Shown here: in pieces, positions 19,409 through 29,900 of the stretch
Numbering within the stretch: the first letter of the stretch is position 1
Layout: every line of letters starts with the position of its first letter
Position numbers and translations under genes: made by a program
Assembly: GCF_007923265.1 (NCBI RefSeq)
Contig: NZ_VOJA01000003.1
Coordinates: 248,001-312,000, forward strand
Length of the DNA stretch: 64,000 nt
Source: Francisella salimarina
GTDB taxonomy: Bacteria; Pseudomonadota; Gammaproteobacteria; Francisellales; Francisellaceae
Direction of reading: 5' to 3'
The notes under the pieces: model-generated
Database searches by the model: none
What the model was told of the DNA's origin: nothing
What the model saw: the letters and a program-made list of their open reading frames with translations, nothing else

Positions 19409-20506
19409 ATGAATATTTTAAAAATTAGTAAACAAACTTTAAGGAATAATATTAAAATTATTCGAGAGTATATAGGCAATGCTAAGATGTGTTTTCCTGT
19501 CAAGGCAAATGCTTATGGGCATGGTATAGAAGAGATAGTAGAGAATACACATGATTTAGTAGATTTTTTTGCTGTTGCTAACTCTCTAGAGGCTTTTAGA
19601 GTAACAGCTGTTGCTAAAAATCCAGTGCTAGTATTTGGAGTAATATACTATGAATATATTGAAAAAATGATCTCAGAAAATATTAGAGTTAGCATTCAAG
19701 ACTATGAAGATATTGAAAAGTTAGAGCAAATAGCCAAAGAGCTTGATAAAAAAGTATATGCCCATATTAATATAAACACAGGTATGAATCGTATGGGGGT
19801 GTGTTATAGTGATGCTTGTAGAACTATAAAAAGAGCACATGACTCTCAGTGGATTTTACTTGAAGGAGTTTATAGCCATTTAGCATGTGCTGATAATCGA
19901 GATCATCCAACAAATACTAAGCAAAAAAAGAGATTTTCAGAAATTGTTGAATATACTAAAGAGTTATCTCGTAAGATAATTTGTCATTTATCAAATTCTT
20001 ATGGTTTTCTAGGAGATAAGGAAATTTGTTATGATATGATTCGCCCAGGTATTGTAACTTACGGTTTTCTTCCAGAGTTTTATGTTGATAGACCTATAAG
20101 AGAAATAAAGCCTATAGCAAGGCTATTATCAAAGGTAGTTAAGATAATTGATTTGGAAGAAGGTGATGGTGTAGGTTATTCTATGATATATAGGGGGTTT
20201 CATGGAGAGAAAGTTGCTGTAATACCTATTGGCTATGGCGATGGTTTTCCTAGGGAGCTTGGTGATAGAGGGTTTGTGAGTATCAACAATGTACTATACC
20301 CTATGGCTGGAAGAATGAGTATGGATGGATTAACGGTTTCACTAGGCTATAATGAACATGATGTTAAAGTAGGAGATGTAGTGGAACTAATATCTGATAT
20401 TCCACGCAATAGAAACAGTGCTTTTCTGATGGCTAAGCAAGTCAATACAATCGAGTATGATATTATGAGTACCTTAAACGAGAGAGTTATAAGAGAGGTT
20501 ATATAG
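19409..20506 (+). CDS. alr: Alanine racemase
   Basis: PLP enzyme interconverting L- and D-alanine for peptidoglycan. The 365 residues match the family. The PLP lysine is in CFPVKANAYGHGIEE near residue 33. HININTGMNRMGV near residue 126 and the catalytic tyrosine region GVGYSMIYRG near residue 252 are conserved, as is MAGRMSMDGLTV near the end. It follows the peptide transporter by 12 bases, suggesting an operon that could use imported peptides as an alanine source. Confidence 0.95.
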   Translation: MNILKISKQTLRNNIKIIREYIGNAKMCFPVKANAYGHGIEEIVENTHDLVDFFAVANSLEAFRVTAVAKNPVLVFGVIYYEYIEKMISENIRVSIQDYEDIEKLEQIAKELDKKVYAHININTGMNRMGVCYSDACRTIKRAHDSQWILLEGVYSHLACADNRDHPTNTKQKKRFSEIVEYTKELSRKIICHLSNSYGFLGDKEICYDMIRPGIVTYGFLPEFYVDRPIREIKPIARLLSKVVKIIDLEEGDGVGYSMIYRGFHGEKVAVIPIGYGDGFPRELGDRGFVSINNVLYPMAGRMSMDGLTVSLGYNEHDVKVGDVVELISDIPRNRNSAFLMAKQVNTIEYDIMSTLNERVIREVI

Positions 20507-20585
20507 CTCCTGAAGTATTTACATGTAAGATCATTCGCAGTAAACTCTTAATTACTATTTAGTAATTTGTTAATTAAAGGATAAC

Positions 20586-22196
20586 ATGGAAAAGAAGAGT
20601 CTTTCTACCCTTAGCTTGGTAGCTATGGGTGTTGGTGCTATTATGGGGTCAGGGTGGATGTTTGCCGCGCAGTATACATCGCAGGAAGCTGGTCCTGGAT
20701 CTATTCTTTCTTGGATAATAGGTGCAATTTTAATGATTTTTATAGCCTTAGTGTTTGCTGAGGTTTGTACAATTGTACCAGTTGAGGGGTCTACTTCACG
20801 CATTCCTCACATTACTCATGGGACTATGACAAGCTATATGTTCGCATGGATTACATGGATATCATACTTGGTCTTAGCACCAATTGAGGTTCAAGCAGTT
20901 ATTCAGTATTTGGCAGTATTTTATCCATCACTCATTGATGCTAGCAGAGATGGTGCTTTGTCGATGGCTGGAGTACCGTTAGCAATAATTTTCCTTTTAG
21001 GATTCTGTGTTATTAATTTTTATTCACTTAAATGGTTAGCAAAAATTAATAATATTGTTACTTTATTTAAGGTTGCTGTACCAATATTTATATCGATTGT
21101 ATTTGTTATATTTTGTTTTACTTTACCAGCTTTAAAAGATATGAAAGCAGAAGAATTATCATTTATGCCGTTTGGGTTTAATGGTGTTTTGGCTGCAGTT
21201 TCAGTTGGTGGTATTGCTTATGCTTTTACTGGTTTTAAAACTATAGTAGAACTCGCAGGAAGTACAAAAAACCCTAAGAAATCAATTCCAGTTGCAACGA
21301 TTGGGGCAGTTTTGATTTGTTTGATTATTTTTCTATTCTTACAGGCTGCGTATTTATTGGTAATGTCAAAGTTTGTACAGAATAATGATTGGCAAGGTGT
21401 TGTTATGCCAGGAGCTAGTTCATCTAGTTTTGGTCCATTTGCTGTAATGGCTCAAAGTTTTGGAGTTACATGGGTTATGTACCCACTCTACTTTGGAGCT
21501 ATAGTATTCCCTCTTATGGCTGGTCTAATTTACTTTAGTATTGCACTAAAATCTTTGGGAGCTATGGTGCATAACGGTTACTTGCCAAGTGTTTTAGGGA
21601 AGTTAAGCCCAATTATGCAAAAACCAATCTATGCTATTGGACTTAATTTCTTGATCGCTTTAGTTATGTTTGCTCCATTCCCTGGGTGGAAAGAAATGGC
21701 TACTTTCTTAACGTCATTGATAGCTCTTACATACATTACTGGTCCAACATCAACCATGGCACTTAGACATCATCTACCTGACATGCATAGACCATTTAGG
21801 CTTAAAGGTGCTTATTTGCTATCAACTTTAGGTATGTTTGCAGCTACTTTGGTATTTCTATGGAGTGGATGGGCAATAGTTTCAAAAGCTGGTATAGCTC
21901 TAATTATTGCTTTGATTATGCTTGGAGTTTATAGAACTTTTAGAAAAGATAGGTCAGAAGAAATACATTGGAATTTTAGAGAGTCAATATGGTTTTGGAT
22001 CTATATTGTACTAGTTACAATAGTTTCTTATTTTAGCTCATTTGGTGGAACAGGGGATTTAGATTTATACTGGAGTTCAGCAATAGTTCTTGTGATTAGT
22101 TTTATCGTTATTACAATAGCGAAGAATCTATGTCTGTCTGCTGAAGATATGCAAGAAGGAATCAAAAAAGCTATTAGTGACGACAATTATATCTAA
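20586..22196 (+). CDS. APC-superfamily amino-acid permease
   Basis: A 536-residue inner-membrane transporter with about 12-14 membrane segments. The first helix has the unwound substrate-binding motif GVGAIMGSGWMFAAQY (residues 15-30), and GGIAYAFTGFKTIVELAGSTKNPKKSIPVA near residue 210 is the TM6-loop signature. The protein resembles bacterial aspartate/glutamate-type proton symporters more than basic amino-acid antiporters, but the substrate is not settled. ATTAAAGG 6 bases before the ATG is a good ribosome binding site. Confidence 0.87.
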   Translation: MEKKSLSTLSLVAMGVGAIMGSGWMFAAQYTSQEAGPGSILSWIIGAILMIFIALVFAEVCTIVPVEGSTSRIPHITHGTMTSYMFAWITWISYLVLAPIEVQAVIQYLAVFYPSLIDASRDGALSMAGVPLAIIFLLGFCVINFYSLKWLAKINNIVTLFKVAVPIFISIVFVIFCFTLPALKDMKAEELSFMPFGFNGVLAAVSVGGIAYAFTGFKTIVELAGSTKNPKKSIPVATIGAVLICLIIFLFLQAAYLLVMSKFVQNNDWQGVVMPGASSSSFGPFAVMAQSFGVTWVMYPLYFGAIVFPLMAGLIYFSIALKSLGAMVHNGYLPSVLGKLSPIMQKPIYAIGLNFLIALVMFAPFPGWKEMATFLTSLIALTYITGPTSTMALRHHLPDMHRPFRLKGAYLLSTLGMFAATLVFLWSGWAIVSKAGIALIIALIMLGVYRTFRKDRSEEIHWNFRESIWFWIYIVLVTIVSYFSSFGGTGDLDLYWSSAIVLVISFIVITIAKNLCLSAEDMQEGIKKAISDDNYI

Positions 22197-22264
22197 ATAA
22201 ACAATTTTATCTTATTATCTCATAATGTATTATATTGTTTAGAAAAGTTTATTAATAATACACT

Positions 22265-23107
22265 ATGATTAAAGTATCTTTTCAGGGTGAGCATGGGGCT
22301 TATTCTGAGCAAGCAATAACTAATTTCTTAAATCAACAAAATATTAAAGATTTTCAGACAGTTCCATGCTTCTCGTTTTCTGAAGCAATTGAACATACTA
22401 TAGCTGGTAAATCAAACTTTGTTATGATTCCCGTTGAAAACTCATTGGCTGGATCAGTCGTGCCAGCTTATGATGAATTAATTAAGAGTAATTTAAAAGT
22501 AAAAGCTGAAGTAGTTTTAAAAATCAAACACTGTTTAATGGGATTGGAGGGAGTGCAGCTTTCTGATGTTAAGAGTGTTATATCTCATCCTCAAGCATTA
22601 TCTCAGTGTTCTAAAAGCCTTAATAAACTAAAACTTGTTCCTGAGGCTTTTGTTGATACCGCTGGAGCCGCAAAGTATATTTTTGAGAAGAATGTTAAAG
22701 ATAATTTAGCAATAGCTGGAGAGCTTGCAGCAAAGACTTATGGGTTAAAAATTTTTCAAAACGAGTTTGAGGATGAACATTTTAACTATACACGTTTTCT
22801 ATTAATGGGATATGACGATATTCAGGTTGATATAGATAATAGTAAATATAAAACAACTTTACTTTTTTCTGTTGAAGATAAATCTAATGCACTCGTAAAT
22901 ACCTTAAATGTTTTTGGTAAACATAATATTAATCTTACAAAAATAGAATCTAGACCATCAAGAAATAGGGCTTGGAATTATTTGTTTTTTATAGATTTTG
23001 AAGGCTCTGAAGATGATGAAAATGTTCAAAAGGCTCTGTTGGAAGTGCTTAAAAAGAGTACTTTTTTGAAAGTTTTGGGCTCATATAAAAGCTATCATTA
23101 TAATTAA
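22265..23107 (+). CDS. pheA: Prephenate dehydratase
   Basis: Converts prephenate to phenylpyruvate in phenylalanine synthesis. The 280 residues are a stand-alone dehydratase with ACT domain, without the chorismate-mutase domain of the E. coli fusion. The start FQGEHGAYSEQAI, the VPVENSLAGSV stretch near residue 57, the catalytic FNYTRFLLMG near residue 172 and the phenylalanine-sensing motif ESRPSRNRAWNYLFF near residue 225 are all visible. The allosteric ACT domain suggests feedback control by phenylalanine. Confidence 0.95.
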   Translation: MIKVSFQGEHGAYSEQAITNFLNQQNIKDFQTVPCFSFSEAIEHTIAGKSNFVMIPVENSLAGSVVPAYDELIKSNLKVKAEVVLKIKHCLMGLEGVQLSDVKSVISHPQALSQCSKSLNKLKLVPEAFVDTAGAAKYIFEKNVKDNLAIAGELAAKTYGLKIFQNEFEDEHFNYTRFLLMGYDDIQVDIDNSKYKTTLLFSVEDKSNALVNTLNVFGKHNINLTKIESRPSRNRAWNYLFFIDFEGSEDDENVQKALLEVLKKSTFLKVLGSYKSYHYN

Positions 23108-23118
23108 AGGACATGATT

Positions 23119-24684
23119 ATGAGAAGGTATCTTAGTTTTATACTAATATTTTTTAGTATTGTATTTGTTTATGCTCAAGATGATATAACGGTTTTATCTT
23201 TAAATGACTTTCATGGTCAGGTTGAGCCCAATAAAGACATGGTTGGAGCAGCAAAAATAGCTAGTTTTATAGATAATTATAAAAAGACACATCCAAATCT
23301 GGTAGTGGTTGCAGCTGGCGATAACTATCAAGGTACTGGTATATCAAATATTTCTCATGGTGATGTGGTTAATGATTTTTTTGATTACATTGGTGTTAAG
23401 TACTCTGCTGTGGGGAATCATGATTTTGATTATGGTCAGAAGTGGTTCAAGCATTGGTATGATAAGAATGGTATTAGATTTTTAGCTGCAAATATTAGTT
23501 ATAAAGATGATTCGTTATTTGACTATTTTTATAGGAAATATACTGAGCAAAATTCATTAGATTATATTAAGCCTTTTGGCTATGAAACCTTACCAAGTGG
23601 TAAAACAATATATTTTATAGGATTAGCGACCTTAGAAACTCCTGATACTACAGCAGAAAAAAATGTCTCGAATTTGAAGTTTATGAATCCTGTTACAAGC
23701 GCTAATAAATGGGTTAAGTACATAAATAACTATAATAAGCACAAACTGCCAAAACCAGATACAATAGTCTTATTAACTCATATTCCTACTGATCAACAAA
23801 ACTCTGAAATTTTTTTTGCAAAGAGGGCTGATTTGGGCGATGAGTCAGAAATATATGCGGTGGTAAATGGTGTTGACGATATCTCAGCTGTTTTGACGGG
23901 ACATAGTCATAAGTTTGTTAATGGTTTGAAAAATGGTGTTGTAGTTGAGCAAGGAGAGAGCCAAGGTAAAGATATAAGTGTTTTACACTATGATTGTCAC
24001 ACATCCGATGTATGTAAAGTAACACCTGAAGTTATTAATTTAGCTCAGGCTACAAAAAATCTTAAACCTAACAAGGAAGTTAGTAATATAATAGCTAAAT
24101 ACAATAATTCTGTTAAATCTGAGCTTGATAAGATCATAACAAAGGCTCCTGCTGATATGTCAGACGAAGCGCAAGATGGTTACTACAATATTCCTTTAAC
24201 TTATACATTAGCAGATATTATTAAAAATCAAACCGGTTCGGATTTAGCTCTTGTTAATTCACATGGTATTAGAAGATCTCTACCACAAGGTAATATTACC
24301 TATGGTATGATATATGAGGCGATGCCTTTTGATAATATGGTAGTCACTATGGATATAAAAGGGAGTGATTTATTTAAAATGATTGAGCATAGTTTGCAGC
24401 CACTTGGAGATAAACAGGTAGGTGTTTTTGCTGGATTAAATATTACATTAGATAAATCAAATCAAATAAAAAGGATTTTAATCGACAATCAGCCTTTAGA
24501 CGAAAATAATACTTATAAACTTGCAACTATTGATTTTTTAACTACTGGAGGAGATGGTTTCATCTTTGATAATGTTAAAAACTATAAAGACACTAATATT
24601 ACTATCAGAGATATGGTAACTGAATATTGGTCGAATAATAATGCTGATATTAAACAGGGCTGGCAGAATATAACAGTACAATAA
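23119..24684 (+). CDS. Periplasmic 5'-nucleotidase / 2',3'-cyclic phosphodiesterase family
   Basis: A secreted metallophosphoesterase of 521 residues. I start at the second ATG (23119) because the site AAAGG then has normal spacing. A signal peptide covers the first 19 residues, ending in VYAQ. The metal-binding motifs appear in order: LNDFHGQ, AAGDNYQGTG, GNHDFDYG, LLTHIPTD and LTGHSHKF, all in the first half. The C-terminal half is the 5'-nucleotidase substrate domain with the aromatic-clamp region GGDGFIFDNV near the end. It resembles UshA-type enzymes that strip phosphate from nucleotides for uptake. Confidence 0.88.
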   Translation: MRRYLSFILIFFSIVFVYAQDDITVLSLNDFHGQVEPNKDMVGAAKIASFIDNYKKTHPNLVVVAAGDNYQGTGISNISHGDVVNDFFDYIGVKYSAVGNHDFDYGQKWFKHWYDKNGIRFLAANISYKDDSLFDYFYRKYTEQNSLDYIKPFGYETLPSGKTIYFIGLATLETPDTTAEKNVSNLKFMNPVTSANKWVKYINNYNKHKLPKPDTIVLLTHIPTDQQNSEIFFAKRADLGDESEIYAVVNGVDDISAVLTGHSHKFVNGLKNGVVVEQGESQGKDISVLHYDCHTSDVCKVTPEVINLAQATKNLKPNKEVSNIIAKYNNSVKSELDKIITKAPADMSDEAQDGYYNIPLTYTLADIIKNQTGSDLALVNSHGIRRSLPQGNITYGMIYEAMPFDNMVVTMDIKGSDLFKMIEHSLQPLGDKQVGVFAGLNITLDKSNQIKRILIDNQPLDENNTYKLATIDFLTTGGDGFIFDNVKNYKDTNITIRDMVTEYWSNNNADIKQGWQNITVQ

Positions 24685-24687
24685 CTT

Positions 24688-25356
24688 ATGTCATATGAAG
24701 TTGATATAATATATAAAAATGTTAAAAATCTAAAAATTTCCCTGAGTGTCGACGGTGTAATTACAGTTACCTCGCCCAGAGGAGTTTCAAAAAAAGAAAT
24801 TCTAGAGCTTTTACAAACAAAAAAAAGATGGATAGATAGGCATACTAAACGTCTACTGATCAATCAAAGATATGACTACAATAATTATAATTTGGATGAT
24901 GGAGATTGTATTTATTTTTTAGGGCGACAATATCCTATTCAAATAACTTGTTCAAAACATAACTTGGTTAATTATTGTGATGATTATATCGAGTTCTTAC
25001 TAAATTCTAGTGTTATCAATAATAAAGAGTTTAAGCAAAAACTATTGGAAGAATTCTATAAGGATCAAGCAGACATTATTCTCAATAATCTTGTGGCTAA
25101 ATATCTGAAAATCACTAATCAAGAAATAAATAGAGTAACAATAAAGAAGACAAAAACTAGATGGGGCTCATGTAACTACGTTAAAAAAAATATAAATCTA
25201 AATTTTAATCTGATTTTAAGAGATATAGAGGCTATAGAGTATGTGGTGCTTCATGAAATAGCTCATCTGACTCATCCTAATCACTCCAAAGAGTTTTATG
25301 ACTATATTTCATGCTATATGCCAGATTGGAAAGCTAGAGAAAAGAGATTAAAATAA
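24688..25356 (+). CDS. YgjP/DUF45-family M48-like metallopeptidase
   Basis: A 222-residue cytoplasmic protein. The zinc motif HEIAHLTHPNHSKEF near residue 192 provides the HExxH pair and the third ligand histidine seven residues later. TRWGSCNYVKKNINLNFNL near residue 155 is the strongest YgjP family signature. Substrates are unknown in most bacteria. It starts 3 bases after the nucleotidase gene and is probably co-transcribed with it. Confidence 0.85.
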   Translation: MSYEVDIIYKNVKNLKISLSVDGVITVTSPRGVSKKEILELLQTKKRWIDRHTKRLLINQRYDYNNYNLDDGDCIYFLGRQYPIQITCSKHNLVNYCDDYIEFLLNSSVINNKEFKQKLLEEFYKDQADIILNNLVAKYLKITNQEINRVTIKKTKTRWGSCNYVKKNINLNFNLILRDIEAIEYVVLHEIAHLTHPNHSKEFYDYISCYMPDWKAREKRLK

Positions 25357-25409
25357 GATATAATTTAATTATCTTGTATTATTTCAGTTTTAACTTTTGG
25401 AGGAGTTTT

Positions 25410-26783
25410 ATGGAAAGTACGTTTGAGCTTTTTTCTATCGGGGTAGGACCATCTTCATCTCATACTATAGGACCAATGAGAGCTGGCAGCAATTTTATTA
25501 GTTTGTATGAGGACAAGTTAACTGAAACTACAAGAATTAAGATTGATTTATATGGGTCACTTGCTCTTACTGGCAAAGGTCATAAAACAGATTATGCAGT
25601 TATCTTAGGTGTAATGGGGTTCTTGCCAGAATCGGTAGATATAGAATTAGCAAAACAGCTTTATGACGACTGTTTAAAGCAAAAAAAACTTAATTTAGGT
25701 CAAAAATTTGAAATTAACTTTGATTATGATCAGGATTTAATATTTCATTATGATGAATTTCTTCCAGAGCACTCTAATGGAATGCGTTTTTCGTTATTTG
25801 ATGATGATAAGCTTCTTTGTCAAAAAGAATATTTCTCTATAGGTGGTGGTTTTATCGTTGATAAAAAACAAATAAAAAAAGATGAAGTCCCTACAGAGGT
25901 GGAGTGTAATAAGCCTTATAAATTCGCTAGCATGGCAGAACTAAAAAATATTTGTCAAAAAGAAGGTATGTCTATTGCTGAGATAATGTTTGAAAATGAG
26001 AAAACAGCTTATGGAGAACAATATTCTTTGAACAAGTTAGCTGAAATTTGGCAGGTTATGGAAACATCAATAGAAAAAGGCTTAACTTGTCCGGAAGCAA
26101 TATTACCAGGTGGTCTTAAGGTTAGGAAAAGAGCTCCAAGTATGATAAAAAAACTTAAAGAGCAGAATGTTGTTAATACTGACTTTAACTATCTAAACGC
26201 CTTTGCAATTGCTGTGAATGAGCAAAATGCATGTGGTGAAAGGGTAGTTACAGCACCAACGAATGGAGCTGCTGGTGTGATTCCTGCTGTATTGAAGTAT
26301 TATCTACAGACTCATGAAATTATTAATCAAGATGAATTATCAAAAGTTGTTAATAAATATTTACTTGTATGTGCCGCTATAGGTATTTTATATAAATCAG
26401 GAGCTTCTATATCTGCTGCAGAAGTTGGTTGTCAAGGTGAAGTCGGAGTTGCCTGTTCGATGGCAGCTGCTGGCTATTGTGCACTGCTTGGTGGAGATAT
26501 TGACTCTATAGAGTCAGCAGCAGAGATTGGTATGGAACATAATTTAGGATTGACTTGTGATCCTATTGGAGGATTAGTTCAGATCCCATGTATTGAGCGT
26601 AATGCAATGGGGGCTGTACAGGCTATAAATGCTGCAAAATTAGCTCATTTAGATACAGGCGAGAAGAGATTCGTTGGATTAGACTATGTTATTAAAGTTA
26701 TGTATGAAACAGGTCTGGATATGTGTAGTAAGTATAAAGAAACCTCTCTAGGAGGTTTAGCGACCAATGTCCCTGTATGCTAA
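25410..26783 (+). CDS. sdaA: L-serine ammonia-lyase, iron-sulfur dependent
   Basis: Converts L-serine to pyruvate and ammonia. The ATG at 25410, behind GGAGGAG, gives 457 residues in the one-chain SdaA layout. The beta domain starts [18 protein letters not shown]. The alpha domain has [18 protein letters not shown] near residue 280, and the 4Fe-4S cysteines are spread over [13 protein letters not shown] and [14 protein letters not shown]. It would let the cell use imported serine as carbon source. Sulfur-cluster genes follow directly downstream. Confidence 0.95.
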   Translation: MESTFELFSIGVGPSSSHTIGPMRAGSNFISLYEDKLTETTRIKIDLYGSLALTGKGHKTDYAVILGVMGFLPESVDIELAKQLYDDCLKQKKLNLGQKFEINFDYDQDLIFHYDEFLPEHSNGMRFSLFDDDKLLCQKEYFSIGGGFIVDKKQIKKDEVPTEVECNKPYKFASMAELKNICQKEGMSIAEIMFENEKTAYGEQYSLNKLAEIWQVMETSIEKGLTCPEAILPGGLKVRKRAPSMIKKLKEQNVVNTDFNYLNAFAIAVNEQNACGERVVTAPTNGAAGVIPAVLKYYLQTHEIINQDELSKVVNKYLLVCAAIGILYKSGASISAAEVGCQGEVGVACSMAAAGYCALLGGDIDSIESAAEIGMEHNLGLTCDPIGGLVQIPCIERNAMGAVQAINAAKLAHLDTGEKRFVGLDYVIKVMYETGLDMCSKYKETSLGGLATNVPVC

Positions 26784-26823
26784 TTCATTTCAATTATTCT
26801 ACATAAATCATAAAATTCTACTA

Positions 26824-26854
26824 CTGACAAAATTATACTAATTTAGTATAATTT
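26824..26854 (+). promoter_or_regulatory. suf promoter covered by a perfect palindrome, candidate operator
   Basis: CTGACA (26824-26829), a 17-base spacer and TATAAT (26847-26852) form a good promoter 35 bases before sufS. The spacer and -10 lie within a perfect inverted repeat with 12-base arms, AAATTATACTAA and TTAGTATAATTT, around a single T (26830-26854). A repressor bound there would block RNA polymerase. An IscR-like iron-sulfur sensor is the obvious candidate from the genes controlled, but this is inference. Confidence 0.6.
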
Positions 26855-26886
26855 GTTTGATTTATATATTTAATAGGCAGTATACA

Positions 26887-28110
26887 ATGTATGATGTGAA
26901 AAAAATTAGAAAAGATTTTCCATTTCTTGAACAAGTAATTAATGACAAGCCTGTTGTTTTTTTTGATACAGGGGCTTCGGCTCAGAAACCACAAGCAGTC
27001 ATCAATGCTGTAGCTGATGCATATAAGTTTAATTATGCTAATGTACATCGTGGAGTTTATCAGCTAAGCCAAGAAGCTAGCGACAGATATGAAAATGTAC
27101 GTGTAAAGGTTCAGCAGTTTATAAATGCTAAGTCATCAAATGAAATTGTATTAACCAAAGGCACCACAGAGTCAATTAATCTGCTAGCAAATTCTATTGG
27201 CAAGTCAATTGTTTCTGAGGGAGATGAAATTATTGTTACTGAAATGGAACATCATGCTAATTTTGTGCCATGGCAAGTGCTCTGTGAAGAAAAACAATTA
27301 GTTTTCAAAGTGGCTAAAGTCAATGATAATGGTGAACTTGATATTCAAAACCTTTTATCTTTGATTACAGATAAAACTAGGGTTGTGGCTATAACCTTGT
27401 GCTCAAATGTCTTAGGGACTATTAATCCTGTCAAAAAGATAATAGAAGACATTAAAAAGATTAACACAAATATATTAGTAGTTGTTGATGGTGCTCAAGC
27501 TGTTATACATTCAAAAGTGGATGTCCAAGATTTAAATTGTGATTTTTTTGTGTTTTCAAGTCATAAACTATATGGACCAACTGGTGTTGGTGTTCTATAT
27601 GGTAAATATGAGTTACTACAAAAATTACCTCCATATAACTATGGTGGGGATATGGTCAATGACGTAACAATTAATAAGACAACATTTGCGTTACCTCCGT
27701 ACAAATTTGAGGCGGGGACACCTGATATAGTTGGTTCTATAGGGTTTGGTGAGGCTATAGACTACGTTAATTCTATTGGTATGGAAAATATAGCAAACTA
27801 CGAGCAACAGTTATTAGAATATGCAACAACAGAGCTACAAAAAATCGAAGGTCTAAAAATAATTGGTCAGGCTCAAAATAAAGCAGGAGTCATAACATTT
27901 GTTGTTGATGGCTGTAATGCTGGTGATATTGGAGAGCTATTGGCTATAAAAGGTATGTGTGTTAGAACAGGCAAGCATTGTGCGCATCCTTTATTAAATA
28001 GAATGGGTGTTTCATCAACTGTGCGCATATCATTTGGTATGTATAATACTGTTGAAGAAATAGACTTATTTATTAAAGCATTGAAAAAAGTAATATCTCA
28101 ATTAAAATAG
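26887..28110 (+). CDS. sufS: SufS-type cysteine desulfurase
   Basis: PLP enzyme that takes sulfur from cysteine for iron-sulfur cluster assembly. The ATG at 26887 gives 407 residues, as in SufS, and the start reads MYDVKKIRKDFPFLEQ. The PLP lysine lies in SSHKLYGPTGVGVLYG near residue 227, with the PLP-binding VVDGAQAV before it. The active cysteine is in RTGKHCAHPL near residue 364. The RGVYQLSQEAS segment near residue 55 is a SufS feature. An A-type carrier and SufT follow; sufB, sufC and sufD are not beside it. Confidence 0.92.
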   Translation: MYDVKKIRKDFPFLEQVINDKPVVFFDTGASAQKPQAVINAVADAYKFNYANVHRGVYQLSQEASDRYENVRVKVQQFINAKSSNEIVLTKGTTESINLLANSIGKSIVSEGDEIIVTEMEHHANFVPWQVLCEEKQLVFKVAKVNDNGELDIQNLLSLITDKTRVVAITLCSNVLGTINPVKKIIEDIKKINTNILVVVDGAQAVIHSKVDVQDLNCDFFVFSSHKLYGPTGVGVLYGKYELLQKLPPYNYGGDMVNDVTINKTTFALPPYKFEAGTPDIVGSIGFGEAIDYVNSIGMENIANYEQQLLEYATTELQKIEGLKIIGQAQNKAGVITFVVDGCNAGDIGELLAIKGMCVRTGKHCAHPLLNRMGVSSTVRISFGMYNTVEEIDLFIKALKKVISQLK

Positions 28111-28138
28111 TCACAATAAACTGAAAAGGTTAGATAAT

Positions 28139-28492
28139 ATGGTCGAAGTTTTTGATCCTAATAATAATATTCTAGAGGTCACAGAAGCTGCTGCTAAGCA
28201 TTTTGAAAAGCATTTGGCTAAAGACTCTGAAAACATAGGTATATATATAGGTACGAAGTTAATGGGTTGTTCTGGATTAGCTTATGATATAGATTTTGTT
28301 ACTAAACAGCCAAATGATACAACGATAGTAGATAAGCATGGTCTAAAGTTTTTTGTATCTAATAAGTCCATGGGTTTTTTAAATGGCTTGCAAATTGATT
28401 ATGTTAAACATGACTTTGGACTATATAAATTAGAATATACTAATCCAAATGAATCAGCTCGTTGTGGTTGTGGTGAAAGCTTTACAATTTAG
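28139..28492 (+). CDS. A-type iron-sulfur carrier protein (SufA/IscA/ErpA family)
   Basis: A 117-residue small protein that carries nascent Fe-S clusters to target enzymes. The three conserved cysteines are present as MGCSGLAYD near residue 42 and the CxC-type end RCGCGESFTI. LKFFVSNKSMGFLNGLQIDY is the family middle segment. It sits between sufS and sufT with a 28-base gap to sufS, so it acts in the same pathway. Which of SufA, IscA or ErpA it matches best cannot be told by eye. Confidence 0.88.
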   Translation: MVEVFDPNNNILEVTEAAAKHFEKHLAKDSENIGIYIGTKLMGCSGLAYDIDFVTKQPNDTTIVDKHGLKFFVSNKSMGFLNGLQIDYVKHDFGLYKLEYTNPNESARCGCGESFTI

Positions 28493-28505
28493 GAATATAT
28501 AAAAA

Positions 28506-29057
28506 ATGAAGACAACAGATGTAACTATAGTAAGAAGGCAAGTAAAAGCAGTAGCTGTTCCATTTGGTAATGAGATTGAGCTTATGCCTGGTCAGGAAGT
28601 TTTGGTAACTCAAGATAAAGGTGGAAGTTTTACATTAAACGTAAATGGTAATTTGCTCCACTTAGATGGAAAGGATGCTGATGCAATAGGTAAGCAGGTA
28701 GTTAAATATCCAGTTGAAAATTATGAAATCAATCCTGGAGATCCTATAAATATGGATGCGGTTTGGGATCAGATGAGAACAGTTTATGACCCTGAAATTC
28801 CAGTTAATATAGTTGATTTAGGCTTGATTTATAATGTAGTTACTAGAAAGTTAGAGAATGGTAATTTTCATGTGATTATAGATATGACTCTTACAGCTCC
28901 AGGTTGTGGTATGGGCCCTGTACTAATGACTGATGTTGAGAAGCGTGTAGCAATGTTGCCAAACGTTGATAAGGTTGATGTTGTGATGGTCTTTGATCCA
29001 CCGTGGAATTCGGAACTTATGACAGAAGAGGCTAAACTAGAGTTAGGATTATTTTAA
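28506..29057 (+). CDS. sufT: SufT, iron-sulfur maturation factor (DUF59/MIP18-like)
   Basis: A 183-residue protein ending in a DUF59 domain (about residues 85-175). VYDPEIPVNIVDLGLIYNV and TLTAPGCGMGPVLMTDVE give the family core with the conserved Cys, and VFDPPWNSELMTEEAKLELG is the characteristic end. The N-terminal 75 residues form the SufT-specific extension. SufT helps deliver Fe-S clusters to target proteins. It follows the A-type carrier by 13 bases and precedes coaD by 7. Confidence 0.9.
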   Translation: MKTTDVTIVRRQVKAVAVPFGNEIELMPGQEVLVTQDKGGSFTLNVNGNLLHLDGKDADAIGKQVVKYPVENYEINPGDPINMDAVWDQMRTVYDPEIPVNIVDLGLIYNVVTRKLENGNFHVIIDMTLTAPGCGMGPVLMTDVEKRVAMLPNVDKVDVVMVFDPPWNSELMTEEAKLELGLF

Positions 29058-29064
29058 TTAAGTC

Positions 29065-29800
<736 letters not shown>

Positions 29801-29814
29801 AAATTAAAAAAAAC

Positions 29815-29843
29815 TTGGAAACTTTATTCTAATTTTGTATAAT
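29815..29843 (+). promoter_or_regulatory. fopA promoter
   Basis: TTGGAA (29815-29820), a 17-base spacer and a perfect TATAAT (29838-29843) lie about 58 bases before the fopA ATG. The strong consensus fits the abundance of FopA in the outer membrane. Confidence 0.65.
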
Positions 29844-29900
29844 GCTTCAGTCTTATTTATTTACTACTAGTTTAAAAAAGAGTTTTAAAAGGAGCTTTTG

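Noticed and set aside
25355-25375. AAGATA/TATCTT inverted repeat between the YgjP-like gene and sdaA
   Set aside because: Six-base AT-rich arms; could be chance, and it overlaps a stop codon and a possible -10 without a clear role.
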